Shown here in pieces: positions 43,740 through 57,190 of a stretch of DNA of 64,000 bases. The translations under genes were made by a program, and so were the position numbers. Source of the stretch: Breviolum minutum Mf 1.05b.01 (taxonomy: Eukaryota > Sar > Dinophyceae > Suessiales > Symbiodiniaceae); assembly GCA_000507305.1 (NCBI GenBank), contig DF239894.1:79011-143010 (forward strand). Reading direction: 5' to 3'. Numbering within the stretch: the stretch's first letter is position 1; every line of letters starts with the position of its first letter. The notes beneath the pieces are model-generated. The model was not told the origin of the DNA, did no database searches, and worked only from the letters and a program-made list of their open reading frames with translations.

Positions 43740-46700
43740 CACACCAACCTGGGGTTTGCCTGTCAACGGCCACAGGTCTTTGCGGAAGTGCGCTATGGCC
43801 TGGCTCCATCTGTGGTGCAGCGATTGGACTTCGAGGATATCCGTGAAGGTCGTGCAGGGGTGATCCAAGTTGACCCCCAAACTAGAGTCGTCCAACATCA
43901 TCCAGCAACTCGCAAGAAACAATGGGTGTTCTCTTCTAGAATTCGAAATGCATTTGGTGGATTTTCCGATCGCAGTAGGGTCTCCACGGTATGGAATGGC
44001 AAGCCACTTCAGAACTCGCAGTGGGAAAATCCGATTCCTTTTTGCGCGAGCAGTTTGTTGAAGGTACACTGCGCCTGTTTGCCATCCCTGGATTTGAGGG
44101 TGATGTGCGGGTGAGGATCCCCAGGTGTGGATATGAATCTAGTCATTTGCTACAAGAAGTTTTCGGCTGTGACCGGGCATAAACTTGTGCTGCAACAAGA
44201 GGTGCAATGAAGAAGTTTATGATGCTAAAGGGCCGATGTCATGTCACCAAGAGTGAAGTCTATAGCTTCCAAGGTGGTAACGCTGGTGGATGAGTTGGCA
44301 GCCAAAGAAGTCTTAGCCCAAATCCATCATGAGCTCACAGGCTGGACACAAGAATTCCTGACCAGAAAGGTGGAAGTTTTCAGATCCAGGAAGCAGGGCA
44401 AGATTTTCACACATTGGTCAATCCGAGGCAATCCCGACTTCTATGGTCAAAATCCACTTGGCACATCTTGAGTTCAGGTGGCCTGCACCGAAAGCGGCTC
44501 CTGGAGTTTCTCCATGCGGCCGCCGCATCGCCGGCTGCTGCAAAGTGGCCCAGTAGTGCGGAGGTGTGTCACTCGGGACGGTTGGAAGCCTGGTTGGATG
44601 TTGGAAGGCTGGACATTTAGCATCCAGAAACTGGTAGGTGACCTCTGGTGACTTCGTGGAGAGCCTGTTGCAGAGGCAAAAGGGATGAAATCCTTTAGAG
44701 GTTCTCGGATTTGGTGTTCTAACTCTCCGCATTGAGGCATACTGCTGCATTCTGAAGTCTTATTATTTTTTACTTTCTAGATTCTATTTATTTTAACATT
44801 TCTCGCATTGCTTGTATCCTACCAGTTGATTTTCCTCTGGTTCATGCCTGGCCGCTGGCCCGATGCGTGACGCTATTTTCTTCAGGCCAACAGAACCGGA
44901 GCTTCGCCAAAGCATCCCTGAGGGTGCCCTTTTTCCACATCAGGCCGTGATTCCAAACTGCAGTGGTAATCGTCATGCCATAGCAGCAGAGTCATAGCTG
45001 CGTTTACAGATGGGAAGTCATTGATCCTGGCATTTTCCGTATCCAATTTGAGGAGCAAAGTGGCCCTAGCACACTGACACTATGAGATTCATTCAAGATT
45101 CAATGGTTCTCAAGATACATCCAGTGTCTCAGTGCGCATTCCGTAAGACCATGAAATGCCCATTCCACCGCAGCACAACTTGTCATCAAAGATCTATTTT
45201 GTCAAAGCTGAAGGGCATCATTGACTGATCATGCTGCCACGGTTGTTTTCAACCTGGTTGACCTCGCGACCTTGCAGGTGGCGACTGTTGCTTGGATGCA
45301 GCACATTGAACGCCAGGGTCGACAAAGTTTGCAGGTGCAGGGGGTTTTGATGCAACAGCACAAGGGGTTGGTGGATGCAGCACTCGGCAGGTGGAGCCTT
45401 TCCATTTTGCAGGAGCGACCCTTGGCTCGGCTTATGACCTCCAGCTGCCTTTAGGTGGTGTGGTTGCCCACCCACCTGGCTCAGGCTTGCTATACAATTC
45501 CAAAAATTCCGAAAAGATCCCAAACAAGCTCCAAAGTTATATTTATATATTATATGCATTATATATGTATATATCTATGACCTGATGATGATGTTGTGGC
45601 TCTTGCTGCAGCTCGTGACATGACCCCCCGTTTCCCTGATGAGGGAAGACACGCATCGTGGCCTCCCTAGCCGCTGCTGGTGAGCGGGAGACACCACAAC
45701 CCGTGGCAGTGCCGCGGGGCGATGGACCGCCAGTGGTAATGGGCCGAAGACAATGGAGATGGGTAGCTTGGTGAAATGGTTGTATGATGTACCCAGCACA
45801 GATGCACCTAGTTACCAAAGGAAAACAAGGCAAATGTTGTGGTCCTAAACTCAGTCACTCGACTGGACTGGAAATTTGTTGGAAGGAATCTTGCTGTTGG
45901 TTCTTCTAGATTAGCAAGAAAAGACAGAAAAACGGCATTGAGCCGCATTGAGATCCTCAGACCCAAATATACGACTTTGTGAAGCACCTTCAAAGTGAGC
46001 ACAAACTCATTTGCAAGCTTGGGATTGGTGTGCTCCTCATATATCTAGATACTGTCTGAAATCTAGAGGTCATTTTGTCGGTTGCTTGTTTTCTCATACG
46101 ATTTAAGGATCATTGGCTTCACTACTTCTGTCCTTGTGGCATGTCATTACCACGTGCACAGCCACCTTCAGCAGAGGCATGACCGCCCTATCACCATGGG
46201 TTTTGAAAGGAAGATTTTCTACAGGAAGAACTCGGGGCAACAAAAAACCCATCCCTTCAGCCTTCTTGTCGAATGTTTCAACATGGTTCCGGAAGATGCA
46301 GAAAGTCATATATTATATATAGATGTCAGAAGAACTTGCACATAATGGACAATGCTAAACATGCAGACCAGCCACTCTGAGCGAGGAATGAGCAAATCAT
46401 ATGCTGCAAGATATTCGTTTGTCTTCTTGACAATATGTATTGACTGAACTCATATTTGTGATTAGATTCTTGCGCAGCTACCTCATCTTAGATAAAGCTG
46501 CAGTTCTTGTGTCGACTTTGACTTGTACTTCGATACAAGAACTTCCAGGAAGTGGACACTGGGACATGCAGCAAGATTTTTACCACTGACACATCACTCA
46601 GAGGGTCCATGGTGACAGGTTTCTCCTGCAAATCGCCTTGCGGTGCAGTCCACAAATCCGACTCGGTTGAAAACCTTGTCGCTTGGCGGTTGTGTTTTTT

Positions 46701-49700
46701 TACCTTGGGTTTCCTGTGTGTGAAAGCTTTGGGCCTAGACTTGGATGTTACAACAAGAGGATGGAGAAAGGATACACATGCCATGACACAAGACCATGAA
46801 AGCCAACAAAAAGAAGTTTTGGATTCACAAAACTCTACTTCAACAATTTGTATCCCAACATGAAACCGGAATGACTTAGACTATCTACCAGCGTTTTTCA
46901 ACCCACCCATGGTGCCATCATCCATCTTCCAGCTTCCTTGAGGATCGTTGCACCAGCCCATTTGCTGCGACAGTGGCGGGAGGAGCTGGAGGGACAACGA
47001 TCCTCCAGGGACTCGGAGGTCATGGATTATGAGGCAGCGACCTCCGAGCTGAGAGGTTGCGAAACCTGGAGAAGGCTGGTCATTGATGAACCTCAGGACC
47101 CGGGGGGGTGGTGGTGGTTGTCTTGATGTAATTTTTTGAATCATATGCTAGACCAGAAAGCCATAAAACATGAGTAAAGACAAAGGATGTTGGAACTTGG
47201 GACGATTGATAAAGACCAGGAACAGGTTGAAAATTGGGATGACATGTGAATGTATCCTACCATCATCTTCTATTAGAAAAAGGTCACATATGCCCATCTT
47301 TTCTTCACAGCCTCCTGCTCGGAAACTGTATTCATACAAGAACCAGGACTGCCCTGGTGCCACTTGGTCTTCCCTGCAGCGACTAGCTGATGACTTCCGG
47401 GAAGCAGGTGAGGAAAAGTAATTTACTTTGGGGAGCACAACCCAACAATGAAACTCAATGAAATACCCTGCAGGGAACCAACATATCCCAAACATTCCCA
47501 AACCAATTCACTTTTGAAGATGAATTTACTTTTCCCCAGGTTGGATATGTTAGTTTCCTGGAGGGTATAGTTTCAACAAATTTCAACAAGTTGAAACAAA
47601 AAGCGCATTGTTCCCAGGTGTGGCAGTTTGGCAGCTGTGTGGCACTGCCAAATCGCAGCTGGATTCCATTGGTCCACTGCTATTAGGCCGTCAGGGCTGG
47701 CACATCGCATGGCGCCAATCCGAATGGACAGGTGCTTTCGGCATGTTTTGCGATCCTGGTAAATCAAACTCTTCAGGCGTTTCAGTGCATTCATGTTACA
47801 GTGTACAGTAAATACTATGTAACTGTCATTCATCAACGACTTCGCTATTGTATATCTTGGACATTTGCTAACCTTGTGCTTTGCAGGATGTATTTTTATT
47901 TTTTAGACAATTGGACTATCACTTGTGCCAGTTCCATCTCTCGAGGCTGCCCTCAACTGGCGCATCTCATTCGCACGCGCTTCCTGGCGGATCCGCCATG
48001 GGCCTGTTTGCCACGGCCGCGTTTGGAGTGGCACAACGAGGCAGTGGTGTTGCGTCCCAGGGAAAGCACCGATGTTGGAGTGGCCAACCTGGCTGGCTTC
48101 GTCCTGGTGACATGGCGCATAGTTTTTTTTTTGGGAGTTTTTGGAGGTGTAACAGGTGTAAAAGCTTTAAAGTGGGAATGATATCAAACAAAGGACTTGA
48201 GACAGAATGCTGTTGAGAACACTTTTGATTCAATTTGAGTTGGTCTCTGAGGATAGTGTTCTTTTGCTTTCCTTTGGTGCGGGTATGGCCTTTGCAGCAG
48301 CTCAAGAAAGAGACCAATTGCTTTTGCAAATGGGTTGGTGGGGATCTTGGAGTCGAATAAGGGATTTTGTGGAGATAGATGTAGGAGATGTTATAATGGG
48401 AATTACTGACCCCTAACCCTGAGTATCTAATAGCTCTAGCAATTTACTTAGGGGTCCGTTGGTAAGGTCCTATTCAATTTTTATGGAATGTCTACATCGC
48501 TTCGCCATGTTTTTTTTGTGGAACTGGTAAGTGTTCGGAAGCCTTGCAGGTTGAGCTGTGTTGGCACGTCCCTTCTGCCGGTGGAAGAGCATGCGCTGGC
48601 AGATTGGGAAGGCATTGTGCAAAGCCGCACCAAAGAGAAGCTGGAGAAGCTACAGAAGGATTCGGCACCAAAAAGTTGCTTCGGAGAACTTGGGGATTTT
48701 TCCAATCTTCCCAAATCATACCTTTTCATGGAGATGCTAATGGCAGTGATTCAGTGATTCAACATCTCCATGTTGAAATTTACCATGATTTTGTGACAAA
48801 TCTAACTCTGGCTAGGTCCTCCACCCAAGCGCCTCCAAACTGCAAGTGGATTCCTATAATTCCCAATACACAATCCTAAGAGGTGGAGGTTTCACCAAAA
48901 GCATTTGACAGTGTTTCTCCAGATGATTTTGCACAGGAGATTGGCAAGTTGGAGGTCTGGTCCTCGAGTTGGGCAACACATGAACTGATACTCACTTCAA
49001 TGATGGAAAAAGACAGCTGCACATGGATACCGACTCAGTTAGTTGGGATTGCAAAAGACAATGGTAATGCAAAGGTCACTTCATTGCAAACCTCCCCAAT
49101 CGTTTGACGTCGTGGTGGTTTCTCCGCCTCAGCACACCGCGAGGCCAGTGAAAGCCAGCAGGGACAGCGGTATCAGCTGGCAGGAGGAGATGCAGCATTG
49201 GCCCCTGACCTGTCGTTTCTTTCTGTGGAAACCGTGCGGGTTGCCATTGATGCTTGGAATTGATTGTGGGTTGGAACCTCGGAACAGGTATCAACGGTAT
49301 CAGTGTATCAGGTGTCTCTCAATCAACGTTTAATCAAGACAGATAGAAGTTGATCGGAAGTTGATGGCAAACTCAGCTCAGGAAGGATTGGATGAGACCC
49401 AGGCCTGGTTTAGCTGAAGTGTTTCTTCGGATGGCGCGGAGGTGAAGTTGGCAATCTCTTCCATAGGCCAAATGTTTCTAGAAAAGCTAGGCTATACTTG
49501 AGGAATGATGGAAAGGAACACCTGTGAACTTGTGAACATTAGGTGTTTCATCAAAACTGATGGGTTTTCATACTCTTGGTTTGAATTAGAAGAGATGACT
49601 AGGGAGCAGTGTTGCAGCCATGTTCTCCAGGCTTCTGCTGCGGCCGCTGCAGAGTGGAATGCCCTTCTCAGTAGTCAGGGCTATCAAGGCAGTCGGAGAG

Positions 49701-52700
49701 GATGAGCAAAAGGGGACGTCAGGTTATCCTAGATGACTACACAAGTACTGTAACATGACATACACTTGATGTATCCAGATGAGATATGAACAAGCAGGTT
49801 CAGAAATTCCCATTTGATTAGATCTTGTTACTTTGTTCAATATGTTTGAATCCCTCTCTTAGGTGGATCTCGAAAAAGCAAGCGTCTTTTCATGTAGTAC
49901 AGTAGGAGTTCTGACAAGACGAGGTGGACAACTGGCAACTAAAGGTTGTTTTTAGAACTTTGGAATATATATTACACACAGTCCAAGTGTTCGGGCAACC
50001 GCAGTCCTTGCCGTGAAGTTTGTGACTGTGGGACCAATTTCTTCTGGGGATCAACAAACCAAATCGTGGCGAAATTGTTCCAGGTCCTTTGGTGGCCAAT
50101 GCAGAGCCCGGTGCCGTGTTGCTACTGCGGGAGGTGGATGATTTCGCAGCCGCCTGTGCCGAGGCGGAGGCCAGCATCAACCGATTTTTTCTGATGTAGC
50201 TACTACGGTTAGTCCTGCTTGAACACATTTTTGGTGTTCTGCATCCGATGAAAATTCCAAGAAATTTCTGCCACTCTCAATAGAATCCAACCAACCAGTG
50301 ATGCATGAGTTCACCACTCCAGATGGGTTACCAGGCACGTGGTGCTGTGGCGGTGATCTTTGCCTCCAACGGAGCTGAGCGACCCTTTGGCTACCACCAT
50401 GACCGGGCCCCTCCAGGCATGGTCAAGCACTTTTTCAGGCTGCAGTTTGTCATCCAGTGGCCACTTTTCACCTAATCTTGTTTGGCATTGCTTTTGGGTT
50501 CCACTTTTGTTTCATCTTGTCCTTATCTCCATTTTTGTGAAGCTTTGGTTTGCGGCTGCATCCATGGCCAGGTATCCCTGCTTGCATGGTGAGTTCCAGC
50601 TTTGCTGGTGAACTCTTCAACGCCTTGGACACGAGCCAGACCTCGCGGCCCCTCACGGCCACAGTCACATTGCTGGCACAGGATTGTCCTGAGGATGATC
50701 GTGACCTTGAAGAAGGAATGGTTTCAGCCCAGGATCTCAGTTGGGAAAAAGGCAGCGCTTGAGGCTTGAGGAATGGATTTTCGTTGATATATGATTATGT
50801 GATACATGATCGACATATTAGATGCCATTTTGAGGGATTCACAGTATATATATACTCCTGGTCACTTTGGACCATGGAGAACCAAATGTAACCAAAGTCT
50901 ACCAATGTCGACATTCCGACCTGTGTGGGTGCACTGTGGATGTCGCTGAGGCCTTCATCGCTGATGATGCTGTGGACACTGCCCTTCATCGTCAGCTGAA
51001 GGTGAGGGTTCAATGCAGAAGGATGGATCTTGAATCTGAACCAGCTTGGAATCGACCAATTGGGTACAGTCATGTTTTCCAGTTGGTGCCAGATGTACGT
51101 GCCATTTCTTGACATGCTTTACAAATGACACACAATACACATTCAATTCCGGTTGGATAGGAGTCGACGTTTGCGTGGCGTATCTTCCAGGCCCTTCGTG
51201 GGGAGCGTGAGCGCTGTGAGCGTTCTTTGCGCTTTGCACGACAGATGCGACACCTGCTGGAGAGGCACGACAGATGGTTGAATTGTCAAAAAAAAGGTGT
51301 TGACGTGTTGGTGATACTCCTGAGTTTTGTAAGGCACATTATTGGAAGTATTCCTGAGTTTTGTTCCGGCTCGGTTTTCCAGAAATACGAGCCTGCTAAG
51401 CTGCTAAGGCCATTGAATCCCACATACCGACTTTGTCCGCTGAGGAACGAAGCACACTGCCCTGTGTGTTTTGCCACTGGAAAAGAGGCAGAAGCCTTTG
51501 CAGTGCTCCCGGACTGCTCGAATCCCAAACATCCAAAAAACACTGTTGGGTTTTGATCGCGATGAAACGGTCTGTTTCTTTGATAGTTTGTTGAATCCTT
51601 TGAGATCCTCAAACGAGGGGGAATGCCATTTCTCAGCTTCGTGATTGCCTTTGCCTAGGCTTTCACATTCTTTGTCGTGGCTGCTTGGAGCAGCAGGCTT
51701 GGGAGATTCTAGTGCTGCTTTGTCTTCGAGGTGGCTGAGCACGGTAACAACCTCCCGAAGAAGTTATGGTCTTTGCTTTGCAAAAACTGCTGTAATAACT
51801 AGTAACATTAGTAACTATAGTATACCACACCTGGAAAGGATCAATGGCGCAACTTCCATATATTGGTTTATCATGGCCCCTTACAAATCGCCACCTCTTG
51901 GGAGTGGCTGGCTAGCCATCGATCCTTTCACTTTCAGTCGACAGGCCGGCATGGAGCCAACATTTGGATGTGCCAAGCTCATGCTGAATGCAGGATGTTA
52001 GGACAAGTTTCCTTGTTATTTTGGTATGGCTGTGGAACACTGTTGACTTGCTGACTGCCCAAAATGGAATCCTTGGAATTGGAAAAGGAAACTCGACGGA
52101 ATCTGTGGTTCTTGTACACTAGTTTTGAGTTATAGTATAGCCATTGACCTTCGGGTTTCCAAGACCTTGTTGTGAATGCGAGGCCCCATGTGTCGCATGT
52201 CTGTCTTCCGTTTGGATCTTAGGAAGTCTATTGCTCTGAGGTTAGAAACAGGAGTGGGACATGAGAGGTCTTGATTTCTTTTGATGATGGACTTGGAATG
52301 GGGGCTCAGTGAGCACTGATAAGATGAAGATTTTGGGTGCCACGTTCTTTCTTGTTTTCCGGAAGATTTAGCATCTTGAAAATGCTTCTCGGGCTTTGCA
52401 TCGCAGGGAAAAGAATGGGAGTAAGGTACAAGCTGAAGGCTATAAACATTTGCTGACCAATGACTTTGATTGAAAATCTTTACCTATACTTTATAAAACA
52501 AAGTGGAACACCCTACATATGCCATCTAAGAAATATCTCTGGTCCATCCACAAACATCCCTCAGCTAAACGTCATTAACTCCTTGATTCCCCAGGTGGCC
52601 AAGGTGCCGTTGGTCTAGGGAAGACAATTTTTTTGGATATGGGAGCGCCTTCAGGCCTGGATGTGGTGGTCTTCAAATCACCTGGCATCGAATCGAAAAC

Positions 52701-55000
52701 CGAGGCGGTAGTCAAAGTTGCAACAAGAGACAGAAGATCTTGTTTTATTTCCCAAGAGGTGAACGTTTATTATCTATAGTGCTAATGTAGATGGGCAAGC
52801 TTGTTTTGAAGGACGAAACACCTCTAGATCTGTGTGAAGTTTCAAGCTTTCCAACGTGAGCTTGAGCTGTCAAACTTCTGACTCCTTTTTTAGGATTGGG
52901 TGTAAGAAATCGATGCCACTGTTTCATTCACTCGATGGAAGGTGGAACCAGACCGTTCGGACCTTGAGCACCGGCTCTAAAAAAAAGACGAGCGAAGCGG
53001 TACTGTATATATTCAAGGGAAGTCTTCAAGGGATATTCTAGGGGTTTGTACGGCAGCGTCCAGATGATTGGCATACATGCTTCAAATCCTGCTTGCCTTA
53101 CCTTCAGGACATTCATGAGTAGGCATAAGTTTCAATTTTCTTTCCGGTAAGGCTCCGTGTCGCCACAAAGTCGTGCTGAAGAGGCCCGGAGAATACGCAT
53201 ATTGAAGGGGATCCTCTCTACATCTTGCGGAAATCACATAAGAACCACCATCTAAAGTCTGGCAGCATTGCTGGAGGCCTTTTGCATCGCATCCTTCCAA
53301 CAGAGAGAGGCTTGGGCATCAGTTGTGCTATTGGAGCACGAGTGTCATGGTGATGTGGCACCTTCAGATGTGCAGTGCAAACATTGAACTTAGGATTAGA
53401 TTGGGATTTCTCAATCAGAATTAGATATTACTCATGTTGAAAAAATATACAGTGTACAAAGCATTACATGATACAACAAATCATTTTTTTGAAGCACTCC
53501 ATTTGTGTGATTTTTGACAAATGGAAAAAACAGAACAGGTGTTGCCCTCCAAACTCCAACGTTTACTTTCGCTGTTACAAGAGCTCCTGGCGTCTCCAGA
53601 GGTTCGATGTGTTGGGTCTGTTTCAACTGTTCTTCAATGCCCATGTCCTAAATGCCGTTGTGAGGAACGCATCCTGGTGTACACACAGTGGGCGACACAT
53701 GTGGCCAGGCTCCTAGTTCTTGTGTCTTGTTGAACCAAGGAATGCTGGAAAACACATCAAATCAACTCGAAGACCCAAAGTTGATTGGACTCTGTTGGAG
53801 ACTGGACACTAAGACTTCTCAGAAACTTTTTTGAATCTTTTGATTTTATTAGTATAAACGTTACTTTGGAATTGGTCAATTTCATTTTCATTGGCCCGAG
53901 ATGAAAAAAACTTGAGGTCTACCTTCAGGAGGTTTTGCAGCAACAGGGCATCGCATCTCTTGCCTTGGTGGGTGAGTTGCGTGAGACCATGGATGTGCTA
54001 AGTCGCTTCGGATGCCAAGGAGAGCCTAGGGTCGGGGGCCTCAGGAGTCAACCTTCCTGGAAAGCGCAGCTCAGCTGTTAGATTCAGGTGTTGCTGCTCT
54101 CTAGCCAACGCCACTCCTCTGGTATCAATCTGCAGGCGAGGGAAAATATCAAGATTATCATGGAGGGGGTTGGCCATACCAGATTTGGAAGCCTTACTTT
54201 TTCAGGATATTTCAGGACTGGGTCTGAGGCATTCGTGAAATTTGGGTTCATAACTTGCGGAAACCGGTAAAGCTAAATAGATGAAGTTATGCCCCTCTAG
54301 ACGGTCAGATGACATCCGACGATTTTGGGAAATCACTACACAAGTTTCATTTGACCACGCCTGCCAGATGGCTCGGCACGTGGTCATTGTTCACCCCTAT
54401 TGCACGCCAACAGCCACGAGCCAGGCTTGGACAGGTCTGATCATGAATGACTTTGCTGTCTCATTTTCTCTGGTTCCCAAAGGTTCCTTTATTCTTTCCT
54501 TTTTTCTTGTTTTTTTCTAAACTGCAGTCAGACTTCACATTTGTTGTGCAATAACTCTGCAGAATCCCAAGAAAGGCATCCACACTCTAGTAACAATCCT
54601 TTTTGTGTCCACACGACAATAAACAATCCTTTTTGAGGTTCCCATGATCTACAGAAACAGTATACACCTTCTTTCATCCGAGGATATCCGACCCAAAAAG
54701 TCCAGTAATGCTGGTCATGGTGGCTTTGAGGAATCTATCTCCCGGTTGCAGATGTTAGCCTTTGAAGCCCAAGCCATTGGTCGTGCAGGGATGCCTACTG
54801 TAGAGCCTGTGGAGTTGGAACATGCGATCCCAAGTGGCAAATTAATCTGGGAAAAAACTACCAACACCGCAATGTAAAAAGCCCAGCACAAGGTACGCCG
54901 ATATCCACAGAAAAAGACCGTGCATGTGGCAATGCTCAGTTCCGGGTGGCTATGTACTGATCATGACTCAAGTGTCGAACTACTGACTAATCAATGGTAT
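43740..55000 (+). CDS. Gene D2: large SNF2-family ATPase with inserted RING finger (SHPRH/RAD5-like layout)
   Basis: About 11 kb of short plus-strand exons. N-terminal exons of unknown family read RLDFEDIREGRAGVIQVDP (near 43825), FLREQFVEGTLRLFAIPGFE (near 44060), TLVDELAAKEVLAQIHHEL (near 44280) and LHRKRLLEFLHAAAA (near 44485). The ATPase follows: QVATVAWMQHIER (45278), the P-loop PPGSGKT split by an intron (45413-45484 and 45644-45679), IVAPAHLLRQWREELE and Walker B VIDEPQ (46943-47096), WQLCGTAKSQLDSIGPLLLG (about 47625), and IRTRFLADPPWACLPRPRLE (about 47965). Helical linker exons and a C3HC4 RING (51458-51697) come next, then the second RecA lobe (53540-54935). RING between the lobes is the layout of SHPRH and RAD5/HLTF proteins, nuclear DNA-repair or chromatin ATPases with ubiquitin-ligase activity. 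Start, end and many small exons are approximate. Confidence 0.8.
45413..45679 (+). other. Gene D2: exon pair encoding the ATPase P-loop, split by a GC-AG intron
   Basis: Exon 45413-45484 encodes LGGVVAHPPGS plus one base of the next codon. The intron 45485-45643 begins gc and ends gag|G. Exon 45644-45679 completes GKT and continues RIVASLAAA, followed by a gtgagc donor. The phase agrees exactly, and the P-loop lysine codon (AAG) lies just past the junction. Confidence 0.88.
51458..51697 (+). other. Gene D2: C3HC4 RING finger across a GC-AG intron
   Basis: The first exon encodes CPVC and AVLPD plus one base and ends at 51515. The intron 51516-51658 starts gc and ends tag|G. The second exon, from 51659, supplies the Cys and continues FHILCRGCLEQ. 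The result gives the C-x2-C, C-x-H-x2-C-x2-C pattern of a RING. The last metal-binding pair should lie in a downstream exon, perhaps near 51935, but was not placed with certainty. Confidence 0.8.
53540..54935 (+). other. Gene D2: second RecA lobe (helicase C) exons
   Basis: In order: LPSKLQRLLSLLQELLASPE (from about 53543), ERILVYTQWATHVARL (about 53673), LQQQGIASLALVGELRETMD (about 53935), VLLLSSQRHSSGINLQAR (54089), ARHVVIVHPYC (about 54375), and AFEAQAIGR (to 54784). The last joins over a GC-AG intron (54785-54892) to VRRYPQKKTVHV. These are SNF2 motifs IV to VI, including the QAxGRxxRxxQ arginine finger. Confidence 0.85.
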
Positions 55001-55975
55001 AATTCATCGTCTGGCTTGAGGTACATCGCCTCTTCGCAGTGGGCTCCGTTGAAGAGGAGCTTTATGCGAGGTGTGGGGTTCACCGAAGAAGGGCCCTGAG
55101 AAGAATGTGGTACACCTGGGAACAATTGCGGCACTTTCGGTTGGAAAGGTGTTTGGATCATCACATTCGCAAGTCCCACAAGCCAACCAGAAAAAACCGG
55201 GGGTTTTGTGGCTTCACCTATGAGAAATGACTGAACAAAAACTCACCAAAAGAGCCTGGCAGCTGTTCGTGGCACCTGGCAGCTGTTCGTGGCGAATTTG
55301 TCGATTTCCCATGTCCCTTCGGCCAGGTAAGCAGCAGATCTTCCGAAGGTGACTCGAATTAGAGGAGGCATCGCTGATATGCAAAGATTTTTCGGGATCC
55401 ACCACGTTAGATGAAAGGAAGCAAAGGAGCAAAACATGGACAGCGTTGATGATTCCTAAGTGCCATGAAATCTGTTGGTGCGTTGGGTTTGATTTCTGTC
55501 TAGATCTCATTCAGAATTAGACCGAAGTGGATACCAATTTTATCAAGGAAACTTCAGTACTCCAGAAAGATGGTAAGATCTCGCTCAGGGCAGCAAACTT
55601 TTAAAGTGCCCTGACCCGGACAGGTTACCAAGGCCCTTAGGCTAAGGTCTGCCCCAGAAGCTGATACGAAACAGAAGTGTCATGAGCATTTGATAGCATT
55701 CTTTGCTGAAATTTCTGGATCTTTGGCTTCTGGAACAGCCATTTTAAACCCAAAGGAGGGCATGTTGATAGTTCTACCCTGCTGGGCAAGTCAGCGCAAA
55801 TCATGGCATAGCACAGGATCATTTTCCTAGTTCGCCTGTGTAGCTGTGGAGGTTTCAACCATGACAGCATCAATCTATCTCTGCTGGCAAGCAAGAACGA
55901 CTGGAGGCAATTAGAGCCACGTAAAAAAACCCTTGTCGGGTTGAAGATATCATAGCTCCATATGGGAATCCCTAT
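55001..55975. other. Spacer after gene D2; no gene seen
   Basis: Contains a 20-bp tandem duplication (55255-55274 and 55275-55294, cctggcagctgttcgtggca). A plus-strand stretch near 55050-55190 might still be the last exon of D2 but is not supported. Confidence 0.45.
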
Positions 55976-56107
55976 TAACTAACTAACAAAACAAACTAAC
56001 CAGCTAACTAGCTAACTAGCTAGTTATTTAATTAACTAACTAACTAACTAACTGACTAACTAACTAACTAACTAGCTAACTAGCTAACTAGCTAACTAAC
56101 TAACTAG

Positions 56108-56167
<60 letters not shown>

Positions 56168-56222
56168 GCAACTAACGAACTAACGAACTAACGAACTAAC
56201 TAGCTAACTAGCTAACTAGCTA
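55976..56222. repeat. AACT tetranucleotide array with CTAG interruptions
   Basis: About 245 bp of ctaa/aact units. At intervals aact becomes agct, producing ctagctaac runs, so the tract holds many self-complementary CTAG and AGCT sites. Confidence 0.95.
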
Positions 56223-57190
56223 GTATGATGGTATGTAATAGAGTTGGTTAATTGGGACCCACGGGACTTGGTGATTTCCAGGAAGTAAATGTAAGGTACC
56301 AAGGAAATGTCAGACGAAACCAAGCAGATGCCAGGAATCATTGAAGCTTCAGTGCTGGTAATTTACATTGCGTTCATGACTCGCAACTGATGCAAAGAAG
56401 CTGCCGTGCGGAGAAAATATGAGAGAATGACCTTTGCCATGTCTCCAGTATGTTGTAAAACAGATATTGTGCTAGGGCTGGTCCCAAAGACCATCAGACC
56501 ATGCCGCCTCCGTTTGTATCTTCTGTCCTTGCAATAAAGCCTTTTGAAGACAATTGAGGTATTGCAATAGGCCAACTGTGCTATACAAATTGCTGCTGTT
56601 TGCTTACTATTTTCTGGATGTGGGTCTGTCGCAGATAATCAGCACTCATAGAGTAACTGTGCCAGCTTGGATAGCCATGACATGTTGACTCTTTCCCTGA
56701 ATCTACATGTATTTTAGGTTTCAGCTTTTCAAGACATGTTAGGGACCTTGTATGAGATCACATTGACGTCGCTTCCATGCTGTGATTTAAAAACTGCCAA
56801 CCTTTGCCTGGCATCTCAGCTCAAAGGTCAGGACAAAGTGCCGACCACTTCAGGAGAACTATGTGAAGAGTTTGTGACCGGAATGACCGGATTGAAATGC
56901 ATTGCATTTGGGATATGACCCACCTTCAACAATACAAACTTAACACAATAAACAGCATATTTCTATACAACGCTTTCTAACAGGTTGTAACAAAGATGAA
57001 TGGTGTCTTAATTGGTTTCTCAACCTTTTTCAACAACCTACAATCATTTGGAAATTGCTGAAGTTCCACCACTTTAGATAGCTATTTCAGACATGTTAGA
57101 CTGATACACCATAGTACCTTCTCTTGTGCGGTTGTTCATTTTGGGTCCTGTATCCTAGAGTGGGCCAATGTGGACTGGACAACGATGTCT
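56223..57190. other. Spacer upstream of gene E; one exon candidate
   Basis: Plus 56736-56918 is open, with MLGTLYEITLTSLPCCDLKT, ending in a stop. It might be an exon of a neighbouring gene but has no partner. Nothing else recognisable. Confidence 0.35.

Noticed and set aside
43509-44069. 186-codon minus-strand open frame
   Set aside because: Antisense to the end of D1 and the N-terminal exons of D2; likely shadow.
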